DNA of 64,000 nt from Sphaerulina vaccinii (taxonomy: Eukaryota; Ascomycota; Dothideomycetes; Mycosphaerellales; Mycosphaerellaceae): positions 2,852,001 through 2,916,000 of the forward strand of contig JAKUDP010000001.1 in NCBI GenBank assembly GCA_022570795.1, read 5' to 3'. The translations under genes and the position numbers were made by a program. Of the stretch, positions 30,979 to 41,830 are shown in pieces. Position 1 is the first letter of the stretch. Each line of letters begins with the position of its first letter. The notes beneath the pieces are model-generated. The model ran no database searches, was not told the DNA's origin, and was given only the letters and a program-made list of their open reading frames with translations.

Positions 30979-31923
30979 ATGTCGGAACCAGCATCGCAAC
31001 CAGGAGCCCCGTCGGACGGAGCGCAGAAGCAGGACTTCCCAGCTCACGAGAAGGTGAAGAGCGTCGCAAAGGATGTCGAGAAGAAGTTGCCTCCACAAGT
31101 CGTGAGCAAGGCTAAGGGAATGGATCGTGTGATTCTGCGACTGAACAAGCTGCTTGCATCCCCAGGCGGCTTGAGCTCATTCCTCTCAACCTTCAACTAC
31201 ACTCTCTACCTCCTCGCACATCTCGATGCCAAAGCAGCACCGCTCAAGACGAAGCTCTACCTCTTCCTCAATCGCCACTCTACCACGCCAATCACCCCAC
31301 CCGTGCCCACGGAGCCCTCTCCAATTGCAGCGCTTGGTTCGCTCCTCTCGGCGACACGAACAACACTGCGTCTGTTCGGTCTGCTTCCAATGTATGCCTG
31401 GGCACGTCAACTAGCACAAGGCCCAAAGCCAGGCCAAGACCAAGTGCTCTACGTGACAGCAGTCACGCAATGCGCGCTATACATCGCCTTCCAGGGCTTG
31501 GAGAACATCGCACTCCTCACAGACAGCAAGATCCTGCCAGGACATTTGACAGCCCGCTGGACGGAGAAGCACGGCGGAAAGGCAGCAGCAATCTACACAG
31601 CTGCCTACCGCGCTTGGTTCTTGGGTTTCAGCTGTGACTTCATTCGTCTCTTCAGGGAGGCACAACTTGAGAGACAGAAGAGAGATGGGCGCACCTCGCT
31701 TGAGAAGAGCTATGGAAGTACCGCTAAGGAGGATGCGAAGAAGGATGCGCAGTGGTGGAGTGAGATGATCGTGCCTCTGGCTTGGTTCCCAGTTGGTTGG
31801 CAATTCTCTGCCTGGAACGAGAGTGGTTTCCCTGGCTTCAACTTGGGCCTTATGGGTGCTGCTGGTGGAATTGCTGGGCTTGGTAAGACGAAGGCTCTGT
31901 GGGATGCGACTGCGGATGTCTAG
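30979..31923 (+). CDS. Peroxisomal membrane protein, PEX11 family
   Basis: Single exon, 314 aa. Pex11-family proteins bend and elongate the peroxisomal membrane before division. After a ~45-residue hydrophilic start comes the amphipathic helix region (MDRVILRLNKLLASPGGLSSFLSTFNYTLYLLAHL), characteristic of the family. A hydrophobic stretch (VLYVTAVTQCALYIAFQGLENIALL) follows in the middle. Near the end WSEMIVPLAWFPVGWQF leads into a Gly-rich hydrophobic segment, consistent with membrane insertion. The size and single C-terminal Gly-rich segment suit the Pex11C-like branch of filamentous fungi, but I cannot fix the subgroup. Confidence 0.82.
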   Translation: MSEPASQPGAPSDGAQKQDFPAHEKVKSVAKDVEKKLPPQVVSKAKGMDRVILRLNKLLASPGGLSSFLSTFNYTLYLLAHLDAKAAPLKTKLYLFLNRHSTTPITPPVPTEPSPIAALGSLLSATRTTLRLFGLLPMYAWARQLAQGPKPGQDQVLYVTAVTQCALYIAFQGLENIALLTDSKILPGHLTARWTEKHGGKAAAIYTAAYRAWFLGFSCDFIRLFREAQLERQKRDGRTSLEKSYGSTAKEDAKKDAQWWSEMIVPLAWFPVGWQFSAWNESGFPGFNLGLMGAAGGIAGLGKTKALWDATADV

Positions 31924-32288
31924 ACATCTATGTCGAGGAGAGAAAAGCAGAGTTAAGAGGGGAATGCCTATCGTTCCTCGAAAAGGACAGGCCAGGAGCA
32001 AAGTCGAGGGAATCATGTACAATCTTTGATACCACCTTATGTTGATGAGAACGGCCAATCGTATGGCCCTGGAATTAGCTGTAGTATGCTCAAATTGACA
32101 GTGTGTACATATAATCAATCATCTCTGCTTCGCCATGATTTCGTCCCCAAGCGGTGAATGCTTTCTGAACCCTTGCCCTGCCCTGCCATGTGAAAGACAC
32201 GGCAGAGTGTGGGGATGCTGACATTCCCCTTGAAGTGAACTGGTCCACACCTCACTCTGCACATAAACATAAACATAATTCTGAAAAC
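31924..32288. other. Intergenic
   Basis: Tandem spacer. Upstream in-frame codons from 32190 join the next ORF, but its probable ATG is at 32289. The short repeat CATAAACATAAACATAA lies at about 32261-32277. Confidence 0.6.
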
Positions 32289-33677
32289 ATGGCCGATCAA
32301 GAGATGGATACAAGTGGAGATGCGCAAAGCGAGAGCGTCTTATCAACGCGCTCGCTCTCGTATATCAGCAACGGCGGTAGCGCGCATTACCAAGCCGATA
32401 TCAGCAATGCGCCTGGAAACAACAACAACCAACAACGACGACGAATGCCACGCCGTGTGCTGGTGGACGAACACGGCAACACCGAGCAGTACTACCAAGT
32501 CATGCAGTACATGAGGGACAGAGGAATGCGTACAACACTGCGCCCACAGAGAAGGAGAGGAGAACAGTGGAACGATACAGGCTCAGAGATGGAAGACTCT
32601 CCCGACATCAAGGAGGAAGATATGGAAGAGGAACAAGAACAACAGGAGTCTCTCCCCGTCAGCGTCGCCAACTCGCTGCTCTTCTCCCTTCCACGAGAGA
32701 TCCGCGACAGAATCTACGGCCTCTGTCTGCACTCCCGCGACTCTCTGCCCATCGAATGGCCTCGTGTCGACCGACACAACCCCTACAACATCCAACCCCA
32801 ACTCCTGCGCCTCTGCAAGATCATCCACGAGGAATCCGCGCCCCTACTCTACACCCTCAACAATCTCACTTTCCACCATCCTTCAGACAGTAATGTCTTC
32901 GTGCGCGCCCTCTGCGATACAACATACGGGAAAAGAATAACAGGACTCTCTCTACACGTCAAAGCAACAGACATAAGAATGTGGATGGCCTATCTCACAT
33001 CCACAGACCCGAATCGTTCTCTCCGCAACGACTTCCCAGCTCTGCGAGAACTTGGTCTACGATATAGATCCTCTCGCTGGAACGCCCGAGACACACCCGA
33101 AGCCAACCTCAAGAACTGGGTCGACGATCCTCGACTAGATGAACTCATCGACGGCGTACGAGGCGTCTATCGTCCATACTGGTGTACACCAGCCGAAGAA
33201 AATCTCCGCGCAGAAGAAGAACTCGAATTATCAGGTTTCGATCCTCATAATATTTTTCCCGAACCGGAGTTCTCCACAGCAAAAGAAACTCAAGCAGCTC
33301 GAGCACGCTACTTTGAACTCCAACATGCACGTCTAGAGCGCGCGAGACAACGAGATAATAGTCCTACGATCAGGATCTGTTGTGCGTGTAGAGTTCATCC
33401 TTCACATTTTCAGGCTTTGACAGATCCTTCTGTTCTTCTTCAGAGTGGCCCGACGAATGGTATGTTACCGGACTTGCCACCTGTGGAAAGGGTTGTGGAA
33501 GGTCAGATCTTTCCTGAAAAGAGAGGTTTCACGCCTATAGATCTTCAAAGGGACGTGAAGAAGTTGTATGATCCGGAATTGGGTAGTGCGAATGTTAGTC
33601 GGACTCCTTATGTTATGAGGAAGGGAGTCTTGTTGGCCTTGGAGATTCATAGCGTGGACTCTAGGAGGGAGCAATAA
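32289..33677 (+). CDS. F-box-like protein of unknown role
   Basis: Single exon, 462 aa from the ATG at 32289. Residues ~1-135 are disordered (Arg/Gln/Glu-rich, with EEDMEEEQEQQES). The folded part starts with LLFSLPREIRDRIYGLCL, a pattern shared by fungal F-box-like/2EXR proteins (L-P-x-E-I-R-x-x-I-Y). It is followed by LLRLCKIIHEESAPLLYTLNNLTF, the usual second block in this large family. These proteins often recruit substrates to SCF ubiquitin ligases, but many lack tested function. A later Cys pair (RICCACRVHPSH) may bind a metal. Broad class is clear; specific role unknown. Confidence 0.78.
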   Translation: MADQEMDTSGDAQSESVLSTRSLSYISNGGSAHYQADISNAPGNNNNQQRRRMPRRVLVDEHGNTEQYYQVMQYMRDRGMRTTLRPQRRRGEQWNDTGSEMEDSPDIKEEDMEEEQEQQESLPVSVANSLLFSLPREIRDRIYGLCLHSRDSLPIEWPRVDRHNPYNIQPQLLRLCKIIHEESAPLLYTLNNLTFHHPSDSNVFVRALCDTTYGKRITGLSLHVKATDIRMWMAYLTSTDPNRSLRNDFPALRELGLRYRSSRWNARDTPEANLKNWVDDPRLDELIDGVRGVYRPYWCTPAEENLRAEEELELSGFDPHNIFPEPEFSTAKETQAARARYFELQHARLERARQRDNSPTIRICCACRVHPSHFQALTDPSVLLQSGPTNGMLPDLPPVERVVEGQIFPEKRGFTPIDLQRDVKKLYDPELGSANVSRTPYVMRKGVLLALEIHSVDSRREQ

Positions 33678-33971
33678 GTCATTATTGCGTTGATAGGTGG
33701 AGATGATGGGATGTTGAATGCTTTGTATGATACCCGCTTTTGCAAGATATGATTCAAGTAGACTTCCAAGTACACTTGGAGCTTACTTTATACATTCCAA
33801 TTCTCTCAATTGGACTTTCATCGAATTGAAAATTGATTCCGCTTGTCTGGACACTCCGTTAGACTTGCTTGGTGGCCATCATTCCCAGGGATTGGTTGCG
33901 TCGCTGGTATTTGTTTCCGCGCGGCTCGCTGGTCTGCTGATCGCAATCGTTGGCGCTGGGTAGCCTGGTTC
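33678..33971. other. Intergenic, convergent 3' flanks
   Basis: Between the F-box-like gene (plus) and MKT1 (minus). Nothing recognised. Confidence 0.6.
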
Positions 33972-36431
33972 CTAATCAAGACCTAGAGAAGAGGTCAGCG
34001 GAGACTTCATCAAGTACATGGGGGCTTCTTACCATTCGTGCCATTCGTCTGCGGTGCAGGATTGTCTGCTGCTGATGCGCGCTTCTCTTGCAACCAGGTG
34101 TTGGCGTTCTCGAAAGTATCGCGAACTTCTTGGCCCACGATAGCACCGTCGGCTGCTTGAATGCCAGCATTGACCTGCGAAATGTTAGTCTTAGTCTGCG
34201 CTCCGTTGTCAGTGACTTGATCTGCAGAACATACCGCACTCCATAGCTTCCAGGCCTTGCCAATGTCGCCATCGATGTCTTCTGCGTGGCTGAACCACTT
34301 CTTCACATCGGTGCGCCGCTCTGGTGGCTGACACAGCTCGTCCAGGTAGCTCTTCACAACCAGCGCAAGCCCAAGGTCAGGCTCTTTGAGGAATGGCAAG
34401 CGACCGCCCAGTTCAATGTAATCCTCGTTATTGCGAATACGCACAGCACTGCCGCCCAGCATCAGATACACAGCATGAACTTCAACCTGATCTCGCAGGG
34501 CGTTTCGCACGGCAGCTGCGACTTGGTGGTATGCTAGTGTATTGCGCGAAAGAGGTCCAGTATAGCCAATACTCTGGTGCTTGAAAGTTCCAAGAGTAGC
34601 AACCCGTGTGATGAGCTGTACGTTAGCTTTGTCCTGATCAGTTCCACGTGAAGCGCTGCCGGATACTCCAGGAAATAGATCTTTGCCGTTAAGAAGGTCA
34701 AGCCGGAGAAGCTCAAATGCTACAAAGATTGCCTCTTCTGCTTCCCGGGCAGGGCTGGTGTGGCCGAGGTAGCCTTCTTCCTTGCCTTTGTCGAACGCAG
34801 CCATGAGCGCCTTGCCCCAGGCTGTCAAGGTGTGGTCCGTGTTGATATATCCTCGATTGTGTAAGAAGCGCCACGTAATGTTTGACAGAAGCTCTGCCGG
34901 AGTAGTGAGGATGGAGTGTTCCTCTTTGCCTTTCTTGGTAAGGGTTTTCTTAGCCAGGGCATCATCCGACAGCCATGTGATGGCGTATTGTATTGGCGTC
35001 TCGTTGAGCGTAATCTGTGATACTGCACTTGATTGCGAACGTAGTTGGTCGCGAACATGCCAAGTGTCAGCGTCCTTGCCAGAGGTATCGATCTGTTGGG
35101 CCTTTATGTTCAGCAACGTTGGCTTCTCGTCGTACCAGCAGAATAGATCAATGTTCGTGTTGTGGTAATAGCGTTGCAGCCTCGAGCTCAACAGCGTGAG
35201 GGTGCGTAATTGAATCTGCTGAAGCTTCCTCTGCACAAGCTCTTTGTATGTTGTTGAGTTCCCGCCATCAAGGGGCGCTGAGAGAAAGATCTCCTTGCGA
35301 GCTCGCCAGTCCAAAATGCGAGGTCCTATTACACCCTTCTGCAGGTAGTGATACAGCTCGAGTGGGTATCTGGTACCAACTATCATGGCCAGATCACTTG
35401 GAGAATGCTCAAGATCAAGCTGGATGCAGTCTCCCTTGTCTGTGAAGATGACCATGTGTCTGCTATTGTCAGCTTCGTAACCCGAGTGAAGTTGCAATCT
35501 CTGCATCACTTACTTGACTGCAATTTTCGCTTTTACGAACAACGAGTGGTAGTCTCTGTCTTTGGTCTGTTGGGCAGCCTGCAGACCATTCATGCCAGCC
35601 TGACTCATAATCACTCTTGCAGCATGAATGGTTGGGACCTGACCCTCTCTGACGATCTCGGGCACTGGAGGCAATATAGTTGAGCCCGACAGAAGCAAGA
35701 GATCTGTGAGCTGCTCTTGGGATAGCATAAGCCGCTGTAGTGCACGCTCGCGATCGATGAAGTGGGCTTGCTCCTTGTCCCAGTCGAAGTGAAGAATCAT
35801 CTTGTCGACACCAAACGCGAGCAAGGACGCTGAGCCATGGCAAGCTGAGATGCCCTTGATGTTATCGGTGTAGACAAGTTGCGCTGCCGCGTTATAGGGT
35901 GCAACCATGACATTTGCACCCTTTTCGTGCAGGTAATGATACAAATATCGCAGTATGTGTGTCGTTCGGTATGTGCCTAGTCCGAGAATCAGTAAGTGCG
36001 AGACTCGCAAAATCCATGTACAACTCCCACAAGTACTTACATGCTTTCTCGAAAGCTCTCACAGCAGCGTCCCCATCGCCATTATCGTAAACCCGCCAAG
36101 CTTCGTCTAGGATCCTCACGGCCTTCTCACTTTCCTTGCTGATTGTCTTGCGATCATGAAGTGCGAGATCCACGCCATTGAACATGAAAAGTGGCGTCTT
36201 CTTGGTGTACTTCTTGATGTTCTCGAGCTCGCGGTCGATGTGTGTTTTTAATGTGAAGGGCAGCCCGCCAAGCGCAGGCAGAAGTGGTTCTCGCCCTTCT
36301 GTGGATAGCAGGATGTTGACGAAGTCTTCTGCATCATAGCCAATTACCGCACCATTGAATTGCTCAATTGGAACTGCTTGAACGAGGCCTTCCTGTTTAG
36401 CCCATTCCCGAAATGCTAGCGACTCCGCCAT
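33972..36431 (-). CDS. MKT1: XPG-domain post-transcriptional regulator Mkt1
   Basis: Exons 36041-36431, 35514-35976, 34235-35459, 34033-34174 and a terminal 33972-33982 (introns 64, 54, 60 and 50 nt), ~743 aa. If the last intron is not removed, the frame ends at 34010 with a different six-residue tail. The order of parts is that of Mkt1: an XPG-N-like domain (~1-130), an XPG-I-like domain with YLHEKGANVMVAPYNAAAQLVY (~140-165) and SASLLAFGVDKMI, then the Mkt1-specific N and C domains. Several nuclease acidic residues of true XPG enzymes seem absent, as expected. In yeast Mkt1 acts with Pbp1 in the cytoplasm to control translation or stability of some mRNAs. Family call is strong, last exon uncertain. 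Confidence 0.9.
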
Positions 36432-36889
36432 AATGTGTGGTGATGTGGTTTGATTCTGGCCTTATATGGAATTATTGTGGAGTGTCTCTGCGTGCTGCGA
36501 AGTTACTCCCAGTGGATCTGTTTGTTATTGGCGAGCTTGGTGTTTGATGTGCAGGAGAGACAAGTGGTTCATGTCAAGTTGAGCTGGAAGCTGGAGCCGC
36601 ACTAGCGTTTGTGCTGCAGGAACAGGAACTGACAAGGATGTGCAGCGGGTAGTCTCGGCTCGGCCCGGCCCCCAGTGGATACCTTGTCACTCTCGAACCA
36701 AAGTCACGATTCAAGCTTGACATTCCCCTCTACCATGCCTTGCGTTGCTGCGAAACGTGTACATCATGTCGCGTGCTTGCACTCCATCCGTGGCATAGGC
36801 TGAAAGATCTGGAGAACGGAAGTGGCAACCTAGCAAGATCAGACTGCAAAGTGGCAACATGCTATCTTGGTAAACACTACCAGCGCAAC
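36432..36889. other. Divergent promoter region, MKT1 / GH47
   Basis: Spacer between oppositely directed start codons. The GH47 frame is open upstream to 36740, but that extension would place ~50 Cys-rich residues before the signal-anchor and is unlikely. Confidence 0.6.
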
Positions 36890-38665
36890 ATGATTTCTCT
36901 ACGGCGCTACGCGATCTATGCTGGGCTGGCGGTCTTCGCTCTAATTACAATCACACACTTCCGGCAATATATTGCGTCTCACGCGAAGATACAGTACGCC
37001 GCCTTCTTCCCCTCCAATAAAAAGCACAGCGATGGCCATTTTCACTGGGAGGACGTGACAGTGCACTATCCAGTGAAGAGTCTCACATCGCTTCCTACCG
37101 CAAAGCCACGGAAACTGCCAAAGGTTCAGTTTGACTTTCCAAAAGAGGCCCCTGAACACGCCTCTGTACGACTGGAGAGACAAGCTGCGGTCAAGGCTGC
37201 CTTTCAAAGATGCTGGAAAGCATATTCCGACCACGCATGGCTGATGGACGAAGTCACACCCATCACAGGCAATGTGAAGAACAACTTCGGTGGTTGGGCA
37301 GCTACGCTTGTTGACTCCCTCGATACTCTCTGGATCATGGGCCTGAAAGATGAATTCGAGCAAGCAGTCCAAGCCGCGATGACGATCGACCTGTCTAAGT
37401 GTACGGAAGAAACAGTCAATGTGTTTGAGACCACTATTCGCCATCTTGGCGGTTTCCTGAGCGCCTACGATCTGAGTGGCGACAAGAGGCTATTGGAGAA
37501 AGCCACTGACTTTGGTGAAATGCTACTGAAGGCATTCGACACGCCAAACCATATGCCAATCACTCGCTGGAAGCCCCAAGCAGCTCTCACCACCCCTCAG
37601 GTTGCAGATGATGTGGTTTTGGTAGCTGAGATTGGATCACTGTCTATGGAATTCACACACCTGTCGCAGGTAACAGGAGATATGCGATTCTTCGACGCGG
37701 TGGACCGGATCATGCAACTATTTGCGAAGCAACAGGAAGAAACACACCTTCCTGGTATGTTTCCAGTAGTCGTCAGCGGCAGGGATGCCGACTTCACTAG
37801 AGACACGTTCTTCACTCTTAGCGCTATGTCAGACTCGCTGTACGAGTATTTTCCGAAGATGCATGCTCTTCTGGGTGGGGTCGATCCCATATATTCAACT
37901 CTATACAAGCGGAGCATGGAGACGGCCATCAAGTACAACCTGTGGAAGCCAATGACTCCAGATGACTCTGATATTCTGGTCAGTGGCAACGTGAGAGCAG
38001 AGATGGGCAAGCCGCCCAAGCTCGAGCCACAAGGCCAGCATCTTGTATGCTTCAGTGGTGGCATGTTTGCCCTCGGCGGACGACTTATGGGAAAGGAGGC
38101 TCACGTCAACATCGGCCAGAAGCTGACAGACGGATGTATTTGGACATACAGGGCTTTGCCAATGGGTCTCATGCCTGAAGTGTTCGAAATGGTACCCTGT
38201 CCTTCACGCCTCGGGACTTGTCCCTGGGATGAAGAAAAGTGGCGAAGCACAATCGCCACATCGAATGATCAGGAGAACATTGATCAACTTCGACTTCCGA
38301 AAGGCTTCACCAAGATCAGAGATACGCGATACATCCTTCGTCCCGAGGCGATCGAGTCAGTCTTCATCCTCTATCGAGTGACAGGTCACGAGTACTTACT
38401 CAACCGTGCATGGGAAATGTTCCAAAGCATCATCAAGGCGACTGAGACGCAGATTGCCAATGCAGCACTTGCAGATGTCACCCACGATCCGGAGTGGCTG
38501 GCAAGCACGGGACATAATGTCAAGATGGACAGTATGGAGAGCTTTTGGATGGCGGAGACGCTCAAGTATTTCTACCTCATCTTTAGTGACCCTGATGTGA
38601 TAAGTCTAGATGAGTGGGTCTTCAATACCGAAGCTCATCCCTTCAGAAGGCCTGCTGCATCATGA
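36890..38665 (+). CDS. Class I alpha-1,2-mannosidase (GH47)
   Basis: Single exon, 591 aa from the ATG at 36890. It trims alpha-1,2-linked mannose from N-glycans in the ER or Golgi. The start was chosen because it puts the signal-anchor (LRRYAIYAGLAVFALITITHF, ~4-24) at the N-terminus, giving a type II membrane topology. GH47 blocks run in order: TLVDSLDTLWIMGL, IRHLGGFLSAYDLSGD, SMSDSLYEYFPKMHALL, HLVCFSGGMFALGGRL, ILRPEAIESVFILYRVTG, and the calcium-binding end WVFNTEAHPF with its conserved T-E-A-H-P-F. The acidic residues of these blocks are those used by the family for catalysis and calcium. The length is typical for a Golgi/ER-anchored form. ER versus Golgi subtype is not resolved. Confidence 0.93.
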   Translation: MISLRRYAIYAGLAVFALITITHFRQYIASHAKIQYAAFFPSNKKHSDGHFHWEDVTVHYPVKSLTSLPTAKPRKLPKVQFDFPKEAPEHASVRLERQAAVKAAFQRCWKAYSDHAWLMDEVTPITGNVKNNFGGWAATLVDSLDTLWIMGLKDEFEQAVQAAMTIDLSKCTEETVNVFETTIRHLGGFLSAYDLSGDKRLLEKATDFGEMLLKAFDTPNHMPITRWKPQAALTTPQVADDVVLVAEIGSLSMEFTHLSQVTGDMRFFDAVDRIMQLFAKQQEETHLPGMFPVVVSGRDADFTRDTFFTLSAMSDSLYEYFPKMHALLGGVDPIYSTLYKRSMETAIKYNLWKPMTPDDSDILVSGNVRAEMGKPPKLEPQGQHLVCFSGGMFALGGRLMGKEAHVNIGQKLTDGCIWTYRALPMGLMPEVFEMVPCPSRLGTCPWDEEKWRSTIATSNDQENIDQLRLPKGFTKIRDTRYILRPEAIESVFILYRVTGHEYLLNRAWEMFQSIIKATETQIANAALADVTHDPEWLASTGHNVKMDSMESFWMAETLKYFYLIFSDPDVISLDEWVFNTEAHPFRRPAAS

Positions 38666-39033
38666 TGAGGACAAACTAGGCGTTTCTATAGACATTGGCA
38701 GAATTGGCTATTTGTTTCGCTCTCCTGCAACATCACCTCATTCCCTGACCCAAAGGTGGCTCCGTGCTAGAGACAGTCTGACACCCAGGAGAAAGGCACT
38801 GGCGTTGCCACAAAATTGTTCGAATAAGGTGGCATATGTTAGGGTAGTGAACAGGCCATAGGTTTTTTCTGAGGGCTACAGATCCTGTATTGCGTGGTAT
38901 ATCTCCAATAACATCAACGCCATGCTTAGTCTTATCATGATCTCATTCCTTTTCTTCATCTACAAAAAGATTCAAATGCCGCCCGCTATGCTTTGCCATC
39001 ACCTAGGAAACTGAATGTGCTTCTGCCGAACGA
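38666..39033. other. Intergenic, convergent 3' flanks
   Basis: Between the GH47 gene (plus) and the aspartyl protease (minus). No gene seen. Confidence 0.6.
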
Positions 39034-40449
39034 CTATAACGCGTACAATGCAGCGCCAGCAGCTGCTCCGATAGCCGCGAAGCTCCAGCCTGGCCCTGCT
39101 GTAGGTGCTGCTCCATCTAGTGTTACTGTAGTACCGCTGTTGATTCGTGCTCCGCCTGTAGATACTGCGATGCTCGTGACGGGGTTCGTAACGAGTGTCG
39201 CGTCTGGGACAGTGGAGCTGGTAATCTCCATGATGTTGTTCGAGGTCGAGTTGAAGTTCGTCTGCGCGAGAGAAATCTCGTTGTTGGCAATATCGTAGAC
39301 AACATATGCTGAGCGAAGGAAGGTGTCTCCCAACACAGGCGTACTGCTACCTGCGGGTCCAATGCCTAGGATGCAGACTTCCTGGCCTCTGTCGATGCCG
39401 GCTACAATCACAAGCTCGTTCAACGCCACCTTGATTGTTGGCGAAGAGAATGTGAAGTCAATCGTGCCATCTGAGTTGCCAAGACTGCAGTCAACGAATG
39501 CTGCACCTTGTTCCGAGTCGTATGACGCGCCGAGAGAGTCGTATATAGTTTGTGTAATGTCGTTGGGCAGGTACATCAACGAACTTCCAGAGTCGAGCAG
39601 AGCTGGAATAGCCTGGTTCTTCGCAATCGATCCTGATGTGCCATTGGCACCAACAGCAGTCAGAGCGATGATAAACTCAGCATACACGCCAGACTCCTTG
39701 ACAATGGGGACCGTCTCCAATGATCCAGTGTACTTGTCTGTGTTGACACCTCCAAACAGTATCGATCCAGTAGATGCGTCCAGATCGTTCAACCACAAGC
39801 TATAGGCATTGGTGCTAATGGCACCAGAGCTCACAAGACTTTCAGGCACATTTGAGTAGCTCTTGCCTCCATTGTACTGCACTGCGACCTCGTTGATAGG
39901 ATAGCCGATGCCGAGAATGCCTTCTTCTGAAGTTGATGTGTAGCCAATGCCGAATTGTTGGTTAGTGATTGTCGCATCGCCAATCTTGACTGTGTCCTCC
40001 ACGTAGTCGCCAGCTGCTCCAGACCCGTCGACATAGGAAATGTTAAATAGGCTGTTGAGGTATGTGTATGTTGAAGAGTCGTTCGCACTGTAGGTTCCAG
40101 ACACCGAGCATGGGCTGCCTCTCGACTCACACACCGAGCTGTCTGCCACGTTGACCCATAGATCACTGCTTCCAGTGTCGAGATGTAGGCGGAACTTTTG
40201 CTCTGGAGTTCCTATCGAGACATTGGCAAAGTACAGCGTTTCCTCGTTGTCCAGTGTTACAGTGAGTGTATCGCGCTTTCGTTGCCGGCGTTTCCGGTCG
40301 TGATCAAGAGGGTTGCTGATGTGTTTTCGCTGTATTGGGTGCTCGACTACTCGTGGTGCTGACCCATCATTGCGTTTGACCAGGTTGATGGCGTTACTAG
40401 CACTGGCAAGGATGCCCGCTGTATAAGCGATGGTTGTTGAAGTTCGCAT
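39034..40449 (-). CDS. Secreted GPI-type aspartyl protease (yapsin-like)
   Basis: Single exon, 471 aa from the ATG at 40449; the frame is open to 40602 but that extension would bury the leader. There is a signal peptide (~1-20), then a propeptide ending in a basic cluster (KRRQRKR, ~53-59) for Kex2-type processing. The two active-site motifs are LDTGSSDLWVNV (~94) and LLDSGSSLMYLP (~282). Disulfide-type cysteines flank the first lobe. The C-terminus is Ser/Thr-rich and ends in a hydrophobic Ala/Gly stretch after a small-residue site, the pattern of a GPI-anchor signal. Such proteases sit at the cell surface and process wall or secreted proteins. Function is inferred from the family. Confidence 0.93.
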   Translation of the reverse strand: MRTSTTIAYTAGILASASNAINLVKRNDGSAPRVVEHPIQRKHISNPLDHDRKRRQRKRDTLTVTLDNEETLYFANVSIGTPEQKFRLHLDTGSSDLWVNVADSSVCESRGSPCSVSGTYSANDSSTYTYLNSLFNISYVDGSGAAGDYVEDTVKIGDATITNQQFGIGYTSTSEEGILGIGYPINEVAVQYNGGKSYSNVPESLVSSGAISTNAYSLWLNDLDASTGSILFGGVNTDKYTGSLETVPIVKESGVYAEFIIALTAVGANGTSGSIAKNQAIPALLDSGSSLMYLPNDITQTIYDSLGASYDSEQGAAFVDCSLGNSDGTIDFTFSSPTIKVALNELVIVAGIDRGQEVCILGIGPAGSSTPVLGDTFLRSAYVVYDIANNEISLAQTNFNSTSNNIMEITSSTVPDATLVTNPVTSIAVSTGGARINSGTTVTLDGAAPTAGPGWSFAAIGAAAGAALYAL

Positions 40450-41830
40450 ATTGAAGAAATCCGAGTACCAGCAGAAGAATGTAGATCGAACCAGGAACCA
40501 GGAATAGAGAAGTCGTGCATGCAAGTAGACAAAGAAGAAGTCTTCAAATGTCCTTTGGAGCCATACGCAATTCACAATGACGCGGCCGTTTGTATGCGAC
40601 AAGCCGTGCTACCCACCAAGTGGCGATGCCTTAGCGCCGTTCCAGCCGCAGAGATGAGATCGCCTTTCTTAATAGATGCCAAGAATAGTGCTGATGGGTT
40701 CGCGGCCAGCTGAACCTCACGCCTTGATAACGCAGTCGACTCGGTGGTCAACTGTCAGTGTGGGAGGTCAGCTGGGCAGTGCTTTGTAGTTCTAGGCCTG
40801 AAGGCAGGTACAATGCAGATTATTTGTCGATGAGTAGGCGGTCCCGGATGTTGCGTCGTTCTGGACACCAGTACACGCGTCGCAGGGGGCGAAAGTCGGA
40901 GGTCGTCCAAATGTCCGGCTTTGGCTCAGAGGATAAGAATTGCAAAAGGGCAGAAAGGCTCTTCGTCTGAAACGAGACAAATCTTATCGTGACTTCATGA
41001 ACTCTTCTGCCTTCCCCCACCAAACAGCTTGGGCCCTGGGCGCGTGCGTGCGTGGTTCTCTTCCGAAAGTCAGCGTTCTGATGTTGTACAGAGGGGATTC
41101 TCTTCGTACAAAGTATCCTCGTCCAAGAGCCGGATCCCCATCATCGGCATGTATACAGTTTGTCTCGCAGATGCGTTGTATGTGCTGTGCCTGTGAGGTC
41201 AGCTTATGCAGATTCTATCCTGAACGTTCAGCAAGCTCGAACTCCTTCGGTAATCATAGCAAGTCATCTGGAGAATCCGAAAGCCTGTAGCTGCCGCGAT
41301 GGAGAGTACCATCCAACAGCAGGATGTATGCACGAGCGTGATAGCCCGCGTCACTACTGCGGCTGCGCTGGTGCTGGAGTCGCACGGCGTCATGTTTGTT
41401 GGCTGTGTCTGCATGTCGTCTGCTTGCCAGCATAGCCTCGAGTAATTTGAGTGTAGGTCGCAGCCATAGTAGGTACATCATTCTCCTGACACAAGGCTCG
41501 GCTGTACCTTGCAGGCAACCTCGACTTCGGATACTGCGATACAATGGGTCGCATGTTCCATGAGCAGAACAGTTGTTGTAAGAACAAGGAGAGAGCAAGC
41601 AGCCAAGTCGGAGCTTCGCAGGCCAAGGCCATCTGCCGTGCAGGGCGTGCTCGGCCATGTCTCAAGATCGAAACGGCAGGGATGAATGCGATACGAGAAT
41701 GGAAGAATATAGTTGCAGTCAGTCGCAGTTCCTGTATGTTCTGCATGATGCTATGATCTATGTCTATTGAGGCATCATAATTGGTCCTATTGATTTCGTC
41801 CCATCTTGTCCTATTAGTGCATCCATTCCC
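40450..41830. other. Intergenic, 1.4 kb without a supported gene
   Basis: Upstream of the protease (minus) and downstream of the next minus-strand gene. Several short ORFs; one minus-strand ORF (41390-41746) contains a hydrophobic leader-like run but nothing else that supports it. Confidence 0.55.

Noticed and set aside
30570..31115. 181-codon plus ORF upstream of the PEX11-like gene
   Set aside because: Overlaps the PEX11-like start in another frame and covers the divergent promoter; no domain.
41390..41746. 118-codon minus ORF with a leader-like hydrophobic run
   Set aside because: The hydrophobic run is internal to the ORF, no second feature supports it, and overlapping ORFs occur in other frames.
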